Positions 8,777-18,007 of a stretch of DNA of 64,000 nt are shown here, piece after piece. The notes under the pieces were generated by a model. It saw only the letters and a list, made by a program, of their open reading frames with translations. It searched no databases and had not been told where the DNA came from. Location of the stretch: contig NZ_QMFA01000028.1 in the NCBI RefSeq assembly GCF_003285005.1, positions 1 to 64,000 of the forward strand, written 5' to 3'. Positions within the stretch are counted from its first letter, which is position 1. Each line of letters begins with the position of its first letter. Origin of the DNA: Paenibacillus sp. YN15 (GTDB lineage Bacteria; Bacillota; Bacilli; Paenibacillales; NBRC-103111). The translations under genes and the position numbers were made by a program.

Positions 8777-9445
8777 ATGGACTTTGTCCGGATCACATCC
8801 ATTCATGATCCTTATTTTGCCGCCATGTACAGCCTGATGCAGCGGGTATTTCCCCCGGAGGAGGTGCTGGAGGCCGCTCTGTGGGAGGGGCCGCTCCAGG
8901 ATAATGGCCTGCGGGTGTATGCGGCTGTGGAGCAGGGCCAGGTGGTGGGAGCGACGGAATACCGCTTTTATCCCGATATGGAAGTGGCGATGACCGACTT
9001 TACCATTATCGGCAGGGAAGGGCTGGGAGTCGGTCCGTTCCTGGCCCGGCGGAGGCAGCAGGAGCTTAATGAATGGGCGGCGGGAAGCGGCCGGAGGCTG
9101 AAGGGGATGTTCGCCGAAATTTATAACCCTTACCTGATCCAGGACCACAGCTTCGGCGGCATCAAGCCCATGGACCCGTTTGTGCGGCGGGAGGTGCTGG
9201 CCCATCTGGGCTACCGCAAGCTGGATATGGACTACGTCCATCCCTCCTGGCTCGGGGACGGGGAAGCGGTAGGCGAGTTGGACCTGTGTTACCTTTCTTA
9301 TGAAGAGGAGGCCGTTTTGCCGGGGAGTCTGGTGGCGCAGTTTCTGCAAACCTATTACGCCATTCTGCCCAATAAGCCTGCCGCTTGGCATCGGATGGTG
9401 GAACAGGCCGGAGGAAGGGAACGGATCGCCCTATTGCCGATCTGA
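8777..9445 (+). CDS. GNAT-like acetyltransferase
   Basis: 222-residue protein with a GNAT-like core: a hydrophobic AVEQGQVVGATEYRFYPDME strand pair and a weak acetyl-CoA loop region (GLGVGPFLARRRQQEL). The C-terminal third (LSYEEEAVLPGSLVAQFLQTYYAILP) is not one I recognise. The start ATG has AGGAGGAG eight bases upstream. It is separated from the preceding GNAT gene by the family B repeat, so co-transcription is uncertain. It converges on the next gene. Confidence 0.7.
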   Translation: MDFVRITSIHDPYFAAMYSLMQRVFPPEEVLEAALWEGPLQDNGLRVYAAVEQGQVVGATEYRFYPDMEVAMTDFTIIGREGLGVGPFLARRRQQELNEWAAGSGRRLKGMFAEIYNPYLIQDHSFGGIKPMDPFVRREVLAHLGYRKLDMDYVHPSWLGDGEAVGELDLCYLSYEEEAVLPGSLVAQFLQTYYAILPNKPAAWHRMVEQAGGRERIALLPI

Positions 9446-9508
9446 GCGGAGCCGGAGTCGGTTGGGCAACACGGGATGGACATGCGCTCCTTCCGCCCTT
9501 ATTCCGGA

Positions 9509-10024
9509 TCATTCCTTGTTTAACCGCAGCGTCATCAAGTCTTCATCGTAATAAACTCCGTTCCACTTCAGCGACTCCCGCTCGGTGCCATATACCCGGA
9601 AGCCCAGGGATTGGTACAGCCGCCGGGCGGGGGCATTGGAGGCGTTCACCATCAGCCTCAGCTGCTCCACACCCGGCCAGCCTTGGGCCAACCGGATTAG
9701 CTCCGCTATCAGCTGCCGCGCCATGCCTTCGCCCCTGGCCTCCGGGTGGACAAACACCCGGCAAATATCCGCCTTATGGCTCTCCTTGAGATTCCCCATC
9801 CGAATGGCCGCGGCGATGCCCCATAAACGCCCGTCCGCTCCGAATGCGCCTACAGTCGCCCGTTGGTTGTCCAAGGGCCGCAGCCGCTCTTTTACCGTGT
9901 CCGGACTGAAACCCGCCTCCCGATCATAATCCGAGCCAAAAGCCTCCGGATTCAGCCTCAGCCCCATAAGCCGCAGCTCCTGATAAACGGCGGCATCCTC
10001 TTCCTGCAGCACGCGGATAAACAT
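9509..10024 (-). CDS. GNAT-family N-acetyltransferase (RimI-like)
   Basis: 171-residue single-domain GNAT protein. ADICRVFVHPEARGEGMARQLIAELI contains the acetyl-CoA motif R-G-E-G-M-A, and LMVNASNAPARRLYQSLGFRVYGTE is the typical C-terminal GNAT block. The start at 10024 (MFIRVLQEED) is chosen because AGGAGG lies seven bases before it; a longer in-frame extension to 10105 has no ribosome site. It could be an antibiotic, amino-acid or protein acetyltransferase; nothing nearby decides. Confidence 0.9.
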   Translation of the reverse strand: MFIRVLQEEDAAVYQELRLMGLRLNPEAFGSDYDREAGFSPDTVKERLRPLDNQRATVGAFGADGRLWGIAAAIRMGNLKESHKADICRVFVHPEARGEGMARQLIAELIRLAQGWPGVEQLRLMVNASNAPARRLYQSLGFRVYGTERESLKWNGVYYDEDLMTLRLNKE

Positions 10025-10257
10025 TCCCATCCCTCCTGTGACCACGAGTGTTATAAGATGAAGTATACAACATGGCCCTTCAAGCGGTTTTACCTTTATG
10101 GGCACTCTTAAGGAAAATTTAAGAAGCTGCGGCCGTCACCTTTTCCGGTCCGCGCCGATAGTCTGTTGAATGGCTTGAATGGCGGTTTTTTGGATAAGCT
10201 GAAGAATAAAGAAGCCGTTTTTCCCGGAAAATGCGGGCGGGAGCGGAGCAGGCTTCG

Positions 10258-10286
10258 TTGCGCCGGGATATGAAGATGTGTACAAT
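10258..10286 (+). promoter_or_regulatory. Candidate promoter of the flippase/glycosyltransferase operon
   Basis: TTGCGC, a 17-base spacer and TACAAT lie about 60 bp before the start at 10348. The -10 box is good; the -35 box matches only TTG. Apart from this, 10025-10347 shows no gene. Confidence 0.35.
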
Positions 10287-10347
10287 GATGATATCACTTT
10301 TGCAGGCGGTGGAAAGGCTCCCTTTCATATAGAGAAAGGATGCGGTT

Positions 10348-11253
10348 ATGAAGAAAAAGCTTCTGAACGTTCTGAAGGCCGCGGTTCTGGCGGCAACGGT
10401 TTATTTTATTGTGGTCAACCTCAAAATGAGGCCCATGGATATTGTGGACTACCTCTTGCAAGCCAAGAGTTTTTTTTATCTGGCGTTGTCTATATTCGTG
10501 GTGTTCCTGGGGGTGCAGGCCTGGATTTGGGTCCAGATCCTGAATGATTCCGGCAAGCAGATTTCCTCCTACCGGGGGCTGGTCATCTATATGACCTCCC
10601 AATTCGCCAAGTATTTGCCCGGCGGCTTCTGGAACCTGGTGGGCCGGGTGTACCTCACCAGCAAATACGGGGTGGTGCTGGGCACCCAAATGACGGCGAT
10701 TCTCTATGAAAATATGATGCTGGGCATTGTTTCGTGCATTTATGGCATTATCCTGCTGTACAGCTTCCACTTCATCTTCCTGCCGGTGCTGCTGGCATTG
10801 GCGGTGCTTTTGCCTGTTGCCTACTTTTTCTATGAGCCGGTGCGGGTGTTCAGCCAGAAGGTGATCCACAAGATATCCAAGCGCTTCCGGGGAATGGAGC
10901 TTTCTTTGCCGCGGGAGCGGTTTTTCCTGTATTTGTCCTATTACTTCCTGAGCCATCTGCTTCAGGGGATTGCGTTCTGGCTCCTGCTGCAAACCTTCGG
11001 TGTGGAATCGGTCAATATTGTAACGGCGGCGGGGATTTTCGCTGTTTCCTGGCTGATTGGCCTGATCAGTCCGCTGCCCGGGGGGATTGGCATCCGGGAA
11101 GGGGCGCTGGTGTTTCTTCTCTCCTTCCAGGTGCCTGTGGCGGTGGCCACCCAGATTTCGATTATTACGCGGATCTGGAATCTGATGGGGGAGCTGGTGC
11201 TCTTTACCCTTCTGAACAGCATTGATCTTATTCGGAAAAGGATGGCCGCCTGA
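10348..11253 (+). CDS. Flippase-like membrane protein (LPG-synthase TM domain family)
   Basis: 301-residue integral membrane protein with about seven or eight hydrophobic helices. Conserved segments FAKYLPGGFWNLVGRVYL and LISPLPGGIGIREGALVFLL are diagnostic of the lysylphosphatidylglycerol-synthase transmembrane/UPF0104 family. Members move or handle lipid-linked sugars or lipids; the reaction here is not known. The stop codon overlaps the start of the following glycosyltransferase by one base, so the two are translated together and likely act on one glycolipid or cell-envelope glycan. Confidence 0.88.
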   Translation: MKKKLLNVLKAAVLAATVYFIVVNLKMRPMDIVDYLLQAKSFFYLALSIFVVFLGVQAWIWVQILNDSGKQISSYRGLVIYMTSQFAKYLPGGFWNLVGRVYLTSKYGVVLGTQMTAILYENMMLGIVSCIYGIILLYSFHFIFLPVLLALAVLLPVAYFFYEPVRVFSQKVIHKISKRFRGMELSLPRERFFLYLSYYFLSHLLQGIAFWLLLQTFGVESVNIVTAAGIFAVSWLIGLISPLPGGIGIREGALVFLLSFQVPVAVATQISIITRIWNLMGELVLFTLLNSIDLIRKRMAA

Positions 11254-12443
11254 TGATGAAAAAACGCAATGTTCTGCTTGTGGCCGGGGTGTTCCCGCCG
11301 GGAGTCGGCGGCATGCAGAACTATTATTATAATCTGTGCCGGCATTCCCGGCATAAGATTACAGTGTTCGCCTCGGATTACCGCGGAGCGGCGGAGTTTG
11401 ATGCGCAACAGGATTTCAAGGTGATCCGCAGGCCTTTTTTGCAGGATGAGAAGGTCAGCGTCTGGCATACCCTGCGGATGATTCCCCAGGTGAGGCGGGT
11501 GATCAAGGAGGAAGCCATCGATATTACCGTGTACGGATATATCCTGTACGGGCTGATCGGGTGGTTTCTCAGTGTATTCCGCGGCCGGAAATACGGGGTT
11601 TCGGTCCACGGCATGGATGTGCTGAAGCTGACCCGGTATGCGGTGCTGCGCAGCATCGTCAAGGGGATTCTGCAGCGGGCGGATGCGGTGATCGTCAACA
11701 GCGGATATGTGAAAAAGCTGATGATGGAGCTGGGCGTCAAGGCCGAGCGGCTTCAGGTGGTGTATCCCGGGGTGGAGGAGCAGTACGACCGGATGGAAAA
11801 AGACCCGGCGCTGATCCGCAAGCACGGCCTGGAGGGCAAGTATGTGCTGATGACCCTGGGCCGGCTGGTGGGCCGCAAGGGCTTCGATATGGTGATCCGG
11901 GCCATGCCCGAAATCCGCAAGGCCATACCCGACGCAGTGTATCTGATCGTGGGGGGCGGCCCGGAGCGGGAAGCGCTGGAACGGCTGGTTAAGGAAAACG
12001 GCGTTTCGGACTGTGTGGTGTTTGCAGGCCGGGCGGCGGATGAGGATTTGGTAAAGTATTACAATCTGTGCGATGTGTTTGTGATGCCCAGCCGCTACAT
12101 TGCCGCGGAGGGGGATGTGGAGGGTTTTGGAATCGTCTACATGGAGGCCTCCAGCTGCGGGAAGCCGGTGATCGGGGGCAATTCCGGAGGCGTTGTGGAG
12201 GCGGTGCTGGACGGGGAGACGGGGCTGATCGTGGACCCGTCTTCGGCGGCGGCCATTGCCCGGGCGGTGATCCGGCTGCGGGAGGACCCGGCGCTGGCGG
12301 ATCGGCTGGCCGATAACGGCTGCCGGCGGGCCAAGGAGCAGTTCCGGTACAGGGCCATTGCCCAGGGCTTCGACCTGTTCCTGGACGAGCAGAGCGGGGG
12401 CGGACACGAACAGGCCCTGCAGGGCAGGACCCGGATGCTGTAG
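11253..12443 (+). CDS. GT4-family glycosyltransferase
   Basis: 396-residue retaining glycosyltransferase with the GT-B fold. The N-terminal domain starts LLVAGVFPPGVGGMQNYYYNL, with a Gly-rich loop. The C-terminal domain carries TLGRLVGRKGFDMVIRAMP and the nucleotide-sugar motif EGFGIVYMEA (E-x7-E). It most resembles PimB-like mannosyltransferases, but donor and acceptor cannot be read from sequence. It starts within the stop codon of the membrane protein gene before it. A second in-frame ATG follows directly, so the true start may be one codon later. Confidence 0.9.
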   Translation: MMKKRNVLLVAGVFPPGVGGMQNYYYNLCRHSRHKITVFASDYRGAAEFDAQQDFKVIRRPFLQDEKVSVWHTLRMIPQVRRVIKEEAIDITVYGYILYGLIGWFLSVFRGRKYGVSVHGMDVLKLTRYAVLRSIVKGILQRADAVIVNSGYVKKLMMELGVKAERLQVVYPGVEEQYDRMEKDPALIRKHGLEGKYVLMTLGRLVGRKGFDMVIRAMPEIRKAIPDAVYLIVGGGPEREALERLVKENGVSDCVVFAGRAADEDLVKYYNLCDVFVMPSRYIAAEGDVEGFGIVYMEASSCGKPVIGGNSGGVVEAVLDGETGLIVDPSSAAAIARAVIRLREDPALADRLADNGCRRAKEQFRYRAIAQGFDLFLDEQSGGGHEQALQGRTRML

Positions 12444-12543
12444 CGATGGTTATTCGGCAAAAGCTGCACGTGCTTCCGGTGCTTTCCGTCCGCGTGCGGC
12501 CTCCCGATCCGTTGGTTGTTTGGTCAGCATGAGGCTGTCCAGC

Positions 12544-12570
12544 ACCTATTTTGCGGTGACCGCAAGGTGG
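12544..12570. repeat. Short palindrome next to the family C element
   Basis: TTGCGGT-G-ACCGCAA is a perfect 7-bp dyad flanked by CACCT and AGGTG arms. There is no U-tract. It sits 9 bp before the four-unit repeat and could be a weak hairpin or a protein site. Confidence 0.4.
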
Positions 12571-12578
12571 TGGGGAAT

Positions 12579-12764
12579 CTAACGGAAGCTGCAGCCGTTA
12601 TTTCAGCTAAAATGGGGCGCTTCGGTTCCTAACGGAACTGGGCGCCCTTATTTGTGTCTGAATGGCCTCAAACCAGCCGGATTGCTCCAAATAACGGCTG
12701 TGGCCGCCGTTAGATTTTTTTTGGAGGCGGTTTTTGGGGAAATAAGGGCTCTGGCCGCCGTTAG
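12579..12764. repeat. Four-unit intergenic palindromic element, family C, copy 1
   Basis: Units at 12579-12604 and 12629-12654 read CTAACGG...CYTTATTT. Inverted units lie at 12688-12713 and 12739-12764. Offsets are 0/50/109/160, identical to copy 2 at 23077. It lies between the convergent genes at 11253-12443 and 12994-13569. The rest of this gap shows no gene. Confidence 0.88.
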
Positions 12765-12947
12765 AATCACCGCAGCCAGGCGGCGCATCCGGCGGGCAAG
12801 GCTGCGCCTGCCGGTGCAAGGCTGCGCCTGCCAGTGGCAACGCTGCCGCTGGCAGAGATGTCCGCAATTTTGCGTCTCCCCGGCGCATTTTTGCTCTGCC
12901 AATCCCAGTTCCGCACACAATCGGCCTTTCTGGTCCGCAGCACAAGT

Positions 12948-12972
12948 ATCGCCGTCCTTCCGGAACGGCGAT
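12948..12972. terminator. Hairpin downstream of xpt
   Basis: ATCGCCGT and ACGGCGAT form a perfect 8-bp stem with a nine-base loop, 21 bp beyond the xpt stop. No U-tract follows, so this is only a possible terminator. Confidence 0.3.
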
Positions 12973-12993
12973 GTTGGGCATGCCTTAATGTGT

Positions 12994-13593
<600 letters not shown>

Positions 13594-13602
13594 CTATTTG
13601 CG

Positions 13603-13608
13603 ATTATA
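13603..13608 (-). promoter_or_regulatory. -10 box of the xpt promoter
   Basis: On the minus strand TATAAT lies 34 bp upstream of the xpt start. The -35 region (TTTTCT at a 17-base spacing) is poor, so an activator or a weak promoter is implied. Confidence 0.5.
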
Positions 13609-13653
13609 CAATAGAACATCGGCGCAGAAAAAGAAGGCTTATGGCGAATTTGC

Positions 13654-13686
13654 GAAAAAGAAAGGACAGGCTTGGGCAGCCTGTCC
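13654..13686 (-). terminator. Terminator of the 46-residue gene
   Basis: Minus-strand hairpin GGACAGGC-loop-GCCTGTCC (perfect 8-bp stem, seven-base loop) followed by a U-rich run (TTTCTTTTT). It separates the small gene at 13728-13868 from xpt. Confidence 0.85.
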
Positions 13687-13727
13687 GGTGAGTGCGGGCA
13701 TAACGCTGCAAAAGGCGGTATGCCGGA

Positions 13728-13868
13728 TTAATGCTTTTTCAGATCCAGCTGGTCGGTTTCGGATTGGGCTGCCCGCGCTCTCGCTTTGCCTTGCCCGGTC
13801 CGGTCCGCCTTGGATTGCAGATCCGCTGCCGCCAGCTTCCGCTTGGATGGATAAGTGCCGCTCGCCAT
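13728..13868 (-). CDS. Small basic hydrophilic protein, 46 residues
   Basis: Unrecognised small protein MASGTYPSKRKLAAADLQSK..., rich in Lys, Arg, Ala and Gln, with no hydrophobic segment. Support for a real gene is a good AAAGGAG ribosome site eight bases before the ATG and a strong terminator 42 bp after the stop. The composition resembles small spore-associated proteins, but I see no diagnostic motif. It lies 54 bp after the stop of the gene at 13923-14183 on the same strand. Confidence 0.6.
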   Translation of the reverse strand: MASGTYPSKRKLAAADLQSKADRTGQGKARARAAQSETDQLDLKKH

Positions 13869-13922
13869 GGGAAACACTCCTTTCCGGAAGGTGATCCGTT
13901 ATCCGTGCCTGGGTCCTAGCCG

Positions 13923-14183
13923 TCAGTCTCCTTTGTCGCTGCCTTTTCTCTTGAACCGGTCGGGATAGGTGATTTCCTCCCGGAAGCGGGCGTCCATCGT
14001 CATCCCGGTGTGGGTGTCATGGGCCAGGCCCACCAGCTTCCAGGTGGAGGTGCCCAGCTGCGGATCGGCGGGGAACAGCTCGCCGCGGTTAAAATAAGCC
14101 TCCCGGCCCCATTCGTTCTCGTACACACCGTCCGTCTCCACCGGCTCCCCGGACATGGGGTCCATACGCTCTTGCTCTGACAA
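13923..14183 (-). CDS. Small conserved-type hypothetical protein
   Basis: 86-residue acidic, soluble protein starting MSEQERMDPMSGEPVETDG. The pattern TDGVYENEWGREAYFNRGE then LFPADPQLGTSTWKLVG loosely recalls small YjzC-type proteins, but I cannot assign it. The TTG at 14183 is chosen since AGGAGG lies eight bases upstream; the reading frame stays open to 14411 but without a ribosome site and with poor coding character. Its position between lipid genes and xpt gives no function. Confidence 0.65.
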   Translation of the reverse strand: MSEQERMDPMSGEPVETDGVYENEWGREAYFNRGELFPADPQLGTSTWKLVGLAHDTHTGMTMDARFREEITYPDRFKRKGSDKGD

Positions 14184-14352
14184 GGGACATTCCTCCTGCT
14201 TCGCATGATATTCGTTCGGTGCGGCGCAGCCGGCCCCGGAAGGAGCCGGCTTTTGAAGCCAAGCAAAGCGCGCAGCTTTCGCGCTTCCACGGCTATTTTC
14301 CGCTGAAGGGAGGCTTTCTATACTCCGGCAGCCCAGCCGCCGGTCCCAGCCT

Positions 14353-15318
14353 TCACACGTAAGGCGGGTCCCAGACCTTTTTGCTCCAGTAGAGCTTCTC
14401 CCGCATGACATGGAGGTCTGTGTCCAGCTTCACATCCACCCCGAAGGGAAGCTTGCTGTTATGCCAGAAGCGCACATCCCGCCACTGCACCAGGAAGCCG
14501 TCCTGGGCTTCCGTAATGCTCACATGCACCTTCTCGGCGAAGCTGAGGAAGGTCCGCACATTGTCTCCGCCCAGAGTGGCTTGCACCGCCGGGTGGCCGC
14601 TTTCCTTGGGATAGGCGCCTTGGAGGACTGCGCGGCCCTGAAGCAGGGTGCCGGTTTGGTATTCCTGCTCCGTCTCCAGCAGGAACTGGCCCCACCCCCA
14701 GATCAGGCCGGGAACCAGCTGGATTCCCGTTTCCGCCGCCGCGTATTCGGAGCGGATGCGCCTTAGCAGGCGCTTCTGGTACAGCATACGAAGCAGCACA
14801 TAGCCGCAGGAGGCGGCATATACGGCGGGAAACACATGGACCGCCCTCCAGTCCGCAAGCAGCCAGCCCGCAAGCCCCAAGGCATGCAGGACAAACAAAA
14901 AGGGATCAAACAGGGGCAGGATGTCCAGATGGTGCCAGCGCCGGTTCAGGGGCCGGAAGCACTGCACCCCGTATACATTGAGCCAATCCAGGAAAACATG
15001 GAGGGCCACCGCCGCTAGGGTCCACATATACAGCAGCCAGAACGATTCCATAACGCCGAAGGCCCAGGAGCAGGGCAAGGCGATCAGAGCGGGCCAGACG
15101 CCAAGGGCCGGCAGGGAGTGGGTAATGCCCCGGTGGTAACGAAGGTAGTGGCGGTAGCTCTTCAGACGGGCGACGGTGTCGAAATCGGGAGCGTGGGACC
15201 CTACTACCGTGCAAAGCAGCATGGCCTGGGCCAATTCAGGCTGCGCCGCCACCTCCGGGTGGAGGAAAGCCAGGCCGCCCAGTGTGGCGCCAAACAGCAA
15301 ATGGCTGGCTGTATCCAT
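14353..15318 (-). CDS. YfhP-like membrane-bound metal-dependent hydrolase
   Basis: 321-residue membrane protein of the YdjM/DUF457 family. The N-terminus MDTASHLLFGATLGGLAF, the block YHRGITHSLPALGVWP and HVFLDWLNVYGVQCF hold the conserved His/Asp residues thought to bind metal, within four or five membrane helices. The C-terminal 120 residues are soluble. The closest named relative I recognise is B. subtilis YfhP; its substrate is unknown. The start ATG has AAGGAG upstream and lies only three bases after the stop of the acyltransferase gene, so the two form an operon. Confidence 0.88.
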   Translation of the reverse strand: MDTASHLLFGATLGGLAFLHPEVAAQPELAQAMLLCTVVGSHAPDFDTVARLKSYRHYLRYHRGITHSLPALGVWPALIALPCSWAFGVMESFWLLYMWTLAAVALHVFLDWLNVYGVQCFRPLNRRWHHLDILPLFDPFLFVLHALGLAGWLLADWRAVHVFPAVYAASCGYVLLRMLYQKRLLRRIRSEYAAAETGIQLVPGLIWGWGQFLLETEQEYQTGTLLQGRAVLQGAYPKESGHPAVQATLGGDNVRTFLSFAEKVHVSITEAQDGFLVQWRDVRFWHNSKLPFGVDVKLDTDLHVMREKLYWSKKVWDPPYV

Positions 15319-15321
15319 GGA

Positions 15322-16248
15322 TCATTCTCCTTCCCGCCGGAAATCTCCGGCAAACCGCTCATGAACGTTAAACCAATAGAACCATTGCTCCGGACACTTC
15401 AGAAGCTGCTCCTCCAGCCGGCTGTTCAGCAGAGCCGTAGCCTTCGTCTGCTCCTTGCGCCCGAACTGCCGCCGAAGCAGCACCGGCGCCTCCATCACCA
15501 GGCGATGGGTCAGATCGGCATCACGGATGCAGCGGGCCGGCAGCACCGGCGAGCCCAGCTCCAGCCCCAGCATGGCGGCTCCGGCGGGCAAGCGGGTGGT
15601 TCTCCCCAGAAGGCGGGCGGGAGGAAAGCCCGGCCGGTAGAAATCACCCAGAAGCAGCAGCACTCCGCCATTCTCCAGATGTCTGCGCAGCCTCCGGATC
15701 AATTCCAAGGGCGGCGTCCCGTCATAATCCAGACCCGGACAGCCCAGCCGCTGGAAGCTCCGGTACAAGGGGGCCAATTCAGGGTCGGAGGCGGTAGCCA
15801 CAGTCAGACAGGGATAATCTCTGGACAAGCGCCAGTAGCCGTAAAAGAAGTTCCCCGTATGGGGCGCATACAGAATGGCCCCTTTGCCCAGCTGCAAGGC
15901 GTCCAGCAGATGCTGTTCGCCCTCCAGCGCTATGTTTATTCTCCCGGAGGGCAGCAGCGTCTCCGCCGCCAGCAATTCATACAGGGTGCGGGCCGCATGC
16001 CGGTAAAACCCGTTTACACACGCGTTGACGTAAGCCAACTGCTCCGCTTCCCCGCGGCCCTCCCGGGGGAGCAGCTCCGCCATATTGCGGCGGATCACAG
16101 CGGTTTGCCCGCGGAGCACCGCCTGCAGGGTCCATGCGGCCCCGGGCAAAAGCAGCGGCGCGGGTTTGGCCAGGACCCTGCGCAAAAGCCCCGGCCATTG
16201 GCCGGGAGCCTGCTGGAGCCTCGCCAGTCTGGCTATGGTTTGATACAT
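15322..16248 (-). CDS. LpxL/HtrB-like acyltransferase
   Basis: 308-residue lysophospholipid/lauroyl-acyltransferase-like protein. The motif LYAPHTGNFFYGYWRL carries the catalytic His in the HTGN form used by LpxL-type enzymes, and LLLLGDFYRPGFPPARLLGRTTRLPAG matches their second conserved block. The ATG at 16248 has AAGGAGGGGG eight bases upstream; an in-frame TTG 24 bases earlier overlaps that site and is rejected. A Gram-positive cell makes no lipid A, so another acyl acceptor is likely. The next gene upstream is an OlsB-like N-acyltransferase (now broken), which hints at acylated amino-acid lipids. Confidence 0.85.
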   Translation of the reverse strand: MYQTIARLARLQQAPGQWPGLLRRVLAKPAPLLLPGAAWTLQAVLRGQTAVIRRNMAELLPREGRGEAEQLAYVNACVNGFYRHAARTLYELLAAETLLPSGRINIALEGEQHLLDALQLGKGAILYAPHTGNFFYGYWRLSRDYPCLTVATASDPELAPLYRSFQRLGCPGLDYDGTPPLELIRRLRRHLENGGVLLLLGDFYRPGFPPARLLGRTTRLPAGAAMLGLELGSPVLPARCIRDADLTHRLVMEAPVLLRRQFGRKEQTKATALLNSRLEEQLLKCPEQWFYWFNVHERFAGDFRREGE

Positions 16249-16275
16249 GGGTGACACCCCCTCCTTCCGCAAGCC

Positions 16276-17045
16276 TCAATGGCCCTGCTGGAGCAGGCGG
16301 AGGTAGCGGCGGGAAATACGGGCCTTTTCCAAAATAACGAAGTAGTCTACGGTATCGAAGAGGGCGTCGTATGCAGGGTCTCCCCCGATTTCCGCACCCA
16401 GCCATTGGTAGCCCTTGACCAGAGGCGGCAGCCGCCGGAACAGCTCCTCCTCGCTACCGGTCAGCTCCACCTGAGCCAAATCGGGGATGGTGTGGGTATC
16501 CAGCGGCTTGATGCCGTAACGGTGGGTAATCACCCCTTTGCCTCTAAGCAAAGAGTAGGTTTCCAGCATTTCGCCGCGGCTGCGGGAATGGATGCTGGCG
16601 CAGCCGACCAAGCGGGAGAAGCCGCCGTTGTCGGCGTATTGAAGGATTCCCTCCCACAGAAGGCGGATAGCTCTGCCGCTGCGGTAATCCGGGTGATGCA
16701 GCTGCGTCCCAGCTCCAGGGTTTCCCGTACCCAGGGACGATAGCCCTCCAGATCGAATTCGCTCTCCGAATAAAAGCCGATATGTGCAGCCGCTCTGGGG
16801 CCGGGCAACAGCCGGTACGTGCCGATTATCTCACCGGCCTCCAAATCCTTGACCACCAGATGGTCGCAGAATTCATCGTACCGGTCCGTTTCCAGACCGT
16901 CCGGGTTATACAGCTGCAGATTCTTCTCTTCCTCGGCAAAGACCCGGTAGCGCAGGCGCAGCGCCCCTTCCACATCTCCATCCGTCCGGGCCAGGCCAAC
17001 CTCCAGGCGCCGGAGGCACAGGGCGGCATTGATTGGTTCTGCCAT
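16276..17045 (-). pseudogene. OlsB-like N-acyltransferase disrupted by a one-base deletion
   Basis: The N-terminal frame (from ATG 17045, MAEPINAALCLRRLEVGLARTD) runs through LRYRVFAEE and ETLELGRSCI, the signature of the ornithine-lipid N-acyltransferase/GNAT_5 family, then goes out of frame near 16695. Adding one C after ATC restores HPDYRSGRAIRLLWEGILQ and joins the downstream frame that ends LLQQGH at 16276. The intact protein would be about 256 residues, normal for the family. Either the gene has decayed recently or the base is a sequencing error. It heads the operon with the LpxL-like and YfhP-like genes. Confidence 0.8.
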
Positions 17046-17236
17046 TCGTCTCACACCTTTCGCGAGGAGTAAAGGCTTTGCATGTGTACTGGGGATTATC
17101 GTAGCAGGGCATCATTAAGCCCGGATATGCGCCAAGTTAAGTTATTGTGTAGGTTCCCGGGGCTTGACCGCAGCAGTATAATAGATGCTGGCGTATTTAA
17201 ATTTTGGACACGGGCGAGAGAGGATTGGAGAGAATC

Positions 17237-17941
17237 ATGGTCTTATGGGGAACGCTGGTCAATACTTTTGCAATCATTCTGGGGGGCATCATGGGGCTGG
17301 CGCTGCCGAAGCTGTCCCAGGGCATCAAAGCAACGGTTATGCAGGGCTTGGGCCTGGCCGTTGCGGTGCAGGGAGTTACAATGGCGCTGAAAACCAATAA
17401 TCTGCTGATTGTCATCGGAAGCCTGGTAATCGGGGGAGTGCTGGGGGAGCTGTTGAAGGTGGAGCAGGGGCTGGAAAAGCTCGGTGTGCAGCTGGAGGGT
17501 TTCGTGGGCAGCAGGGCCAAGGGGAAAGTGGCGGCGGGTTTTGTCTCCACCACTCTGATCTACTGCGTGGGGGCGATGGCGATTCTCGGCTCTATCGACA
17601 GCGGAGTGCGGCTGAATCATGACATGCTGTACACCAAATCCATGCTGGACGGATTTTCAGCGATTATTTTTGCTTCCACCCTGGGGGTAGGGGTGCTGTT
17701 CTCCTCCCTGCCGGTGCTGCTTTACCAGGGGGCCATTGCTCTGTCCGCCACCTTGATCACTTCCCTGATCAGTCCGGGCATGCTGGAGGCCATCACCGCG
17801 GAGCTTACCTCCGTCGGCGGCATTCTGATCATCGGCATCGGGCTGAACATTTTGGAGATCAAGAAAATCAATGTGGCCAATCTTTTGCCGTCGGTGGTGG
17901 TAGCGGCGCTGCTGGTGCCGCTGGTGTCCTACTTTAGCTGA
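17237..17941 (+). CDS. DUF554 membrane protein (YdfK/YqgA type)
   Basis: 234-residue polytopic membrane protein starting MVLWGTLVNTFAIILGGIMG, the typical DUF554 N-terminus, with six or seven hydrophobic helices and the conserved GDLVIGGVLGE-like segment (SLVIGGVLGELLKVE). Function is unknown; transport has been suggested for the family. The ATG at 17237 is taken because GGAG lies nine bases upstream and it matches the family start. It is monocistronic, ending in the shared bidirectional hairpin. Confidence 0.88.
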   Translation: MVLWGTLVNTFAIILGGIMGLALPKLSQGIKATVMQGLGLAVAVQGVTMALKTNNLLIVIGSLVIGGVLGELLKVEQGLEKLGVQLEGFVGSRAKGKVAAGFVSTTLIYCVGAMAILGSIDSGVRLNHDMLYTKSMLDGFSAIIFASTLGVGVLFSSLPVLLYQGAIALSATLITSLISPGMLEAITAELTSVGGILIIGIGLNILEIKKINVANLLPSVVVAALLVPLVSYFS

Positions 17942-17953
17942 CTGGTTCCTCCA

Positions 17954-17992
17954 TTAATAAAAACAGCCCCCGGACTTATGCCGGAGGCTGTT
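17954..17992. terminator. Bidirectional terminator between DUF554 and CNNM genes
   Basis: AACAGCC and GGCTGTT arms with an inner CCGG stem. On the minus strand the stem is followed by TTTTATTAAT, a good U-tract for the gene at 18008-19294; on the plus strand it sits 21 bp beyond the stop of 17237-17941. Confidence 0.8.
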
Positions 17993-18007
17993 CGTCTATT
18001 AGCGCCG

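Noticed and set aside
10962-12407. 481-residue antisense frame opposite the glycosyltransferase
   Set aside because: Low-complexity His/Arg/Gln composition, no ribosome site, complete overlap with a recognised GT4 gene.
12579-12764. CRISPR array
   Set aside because: Regular 26-bp units with about 24-bp spacers recall a CRISPR array, but only four units occur, half of them are inverted, unit sequence varies, and no cas gene is present.
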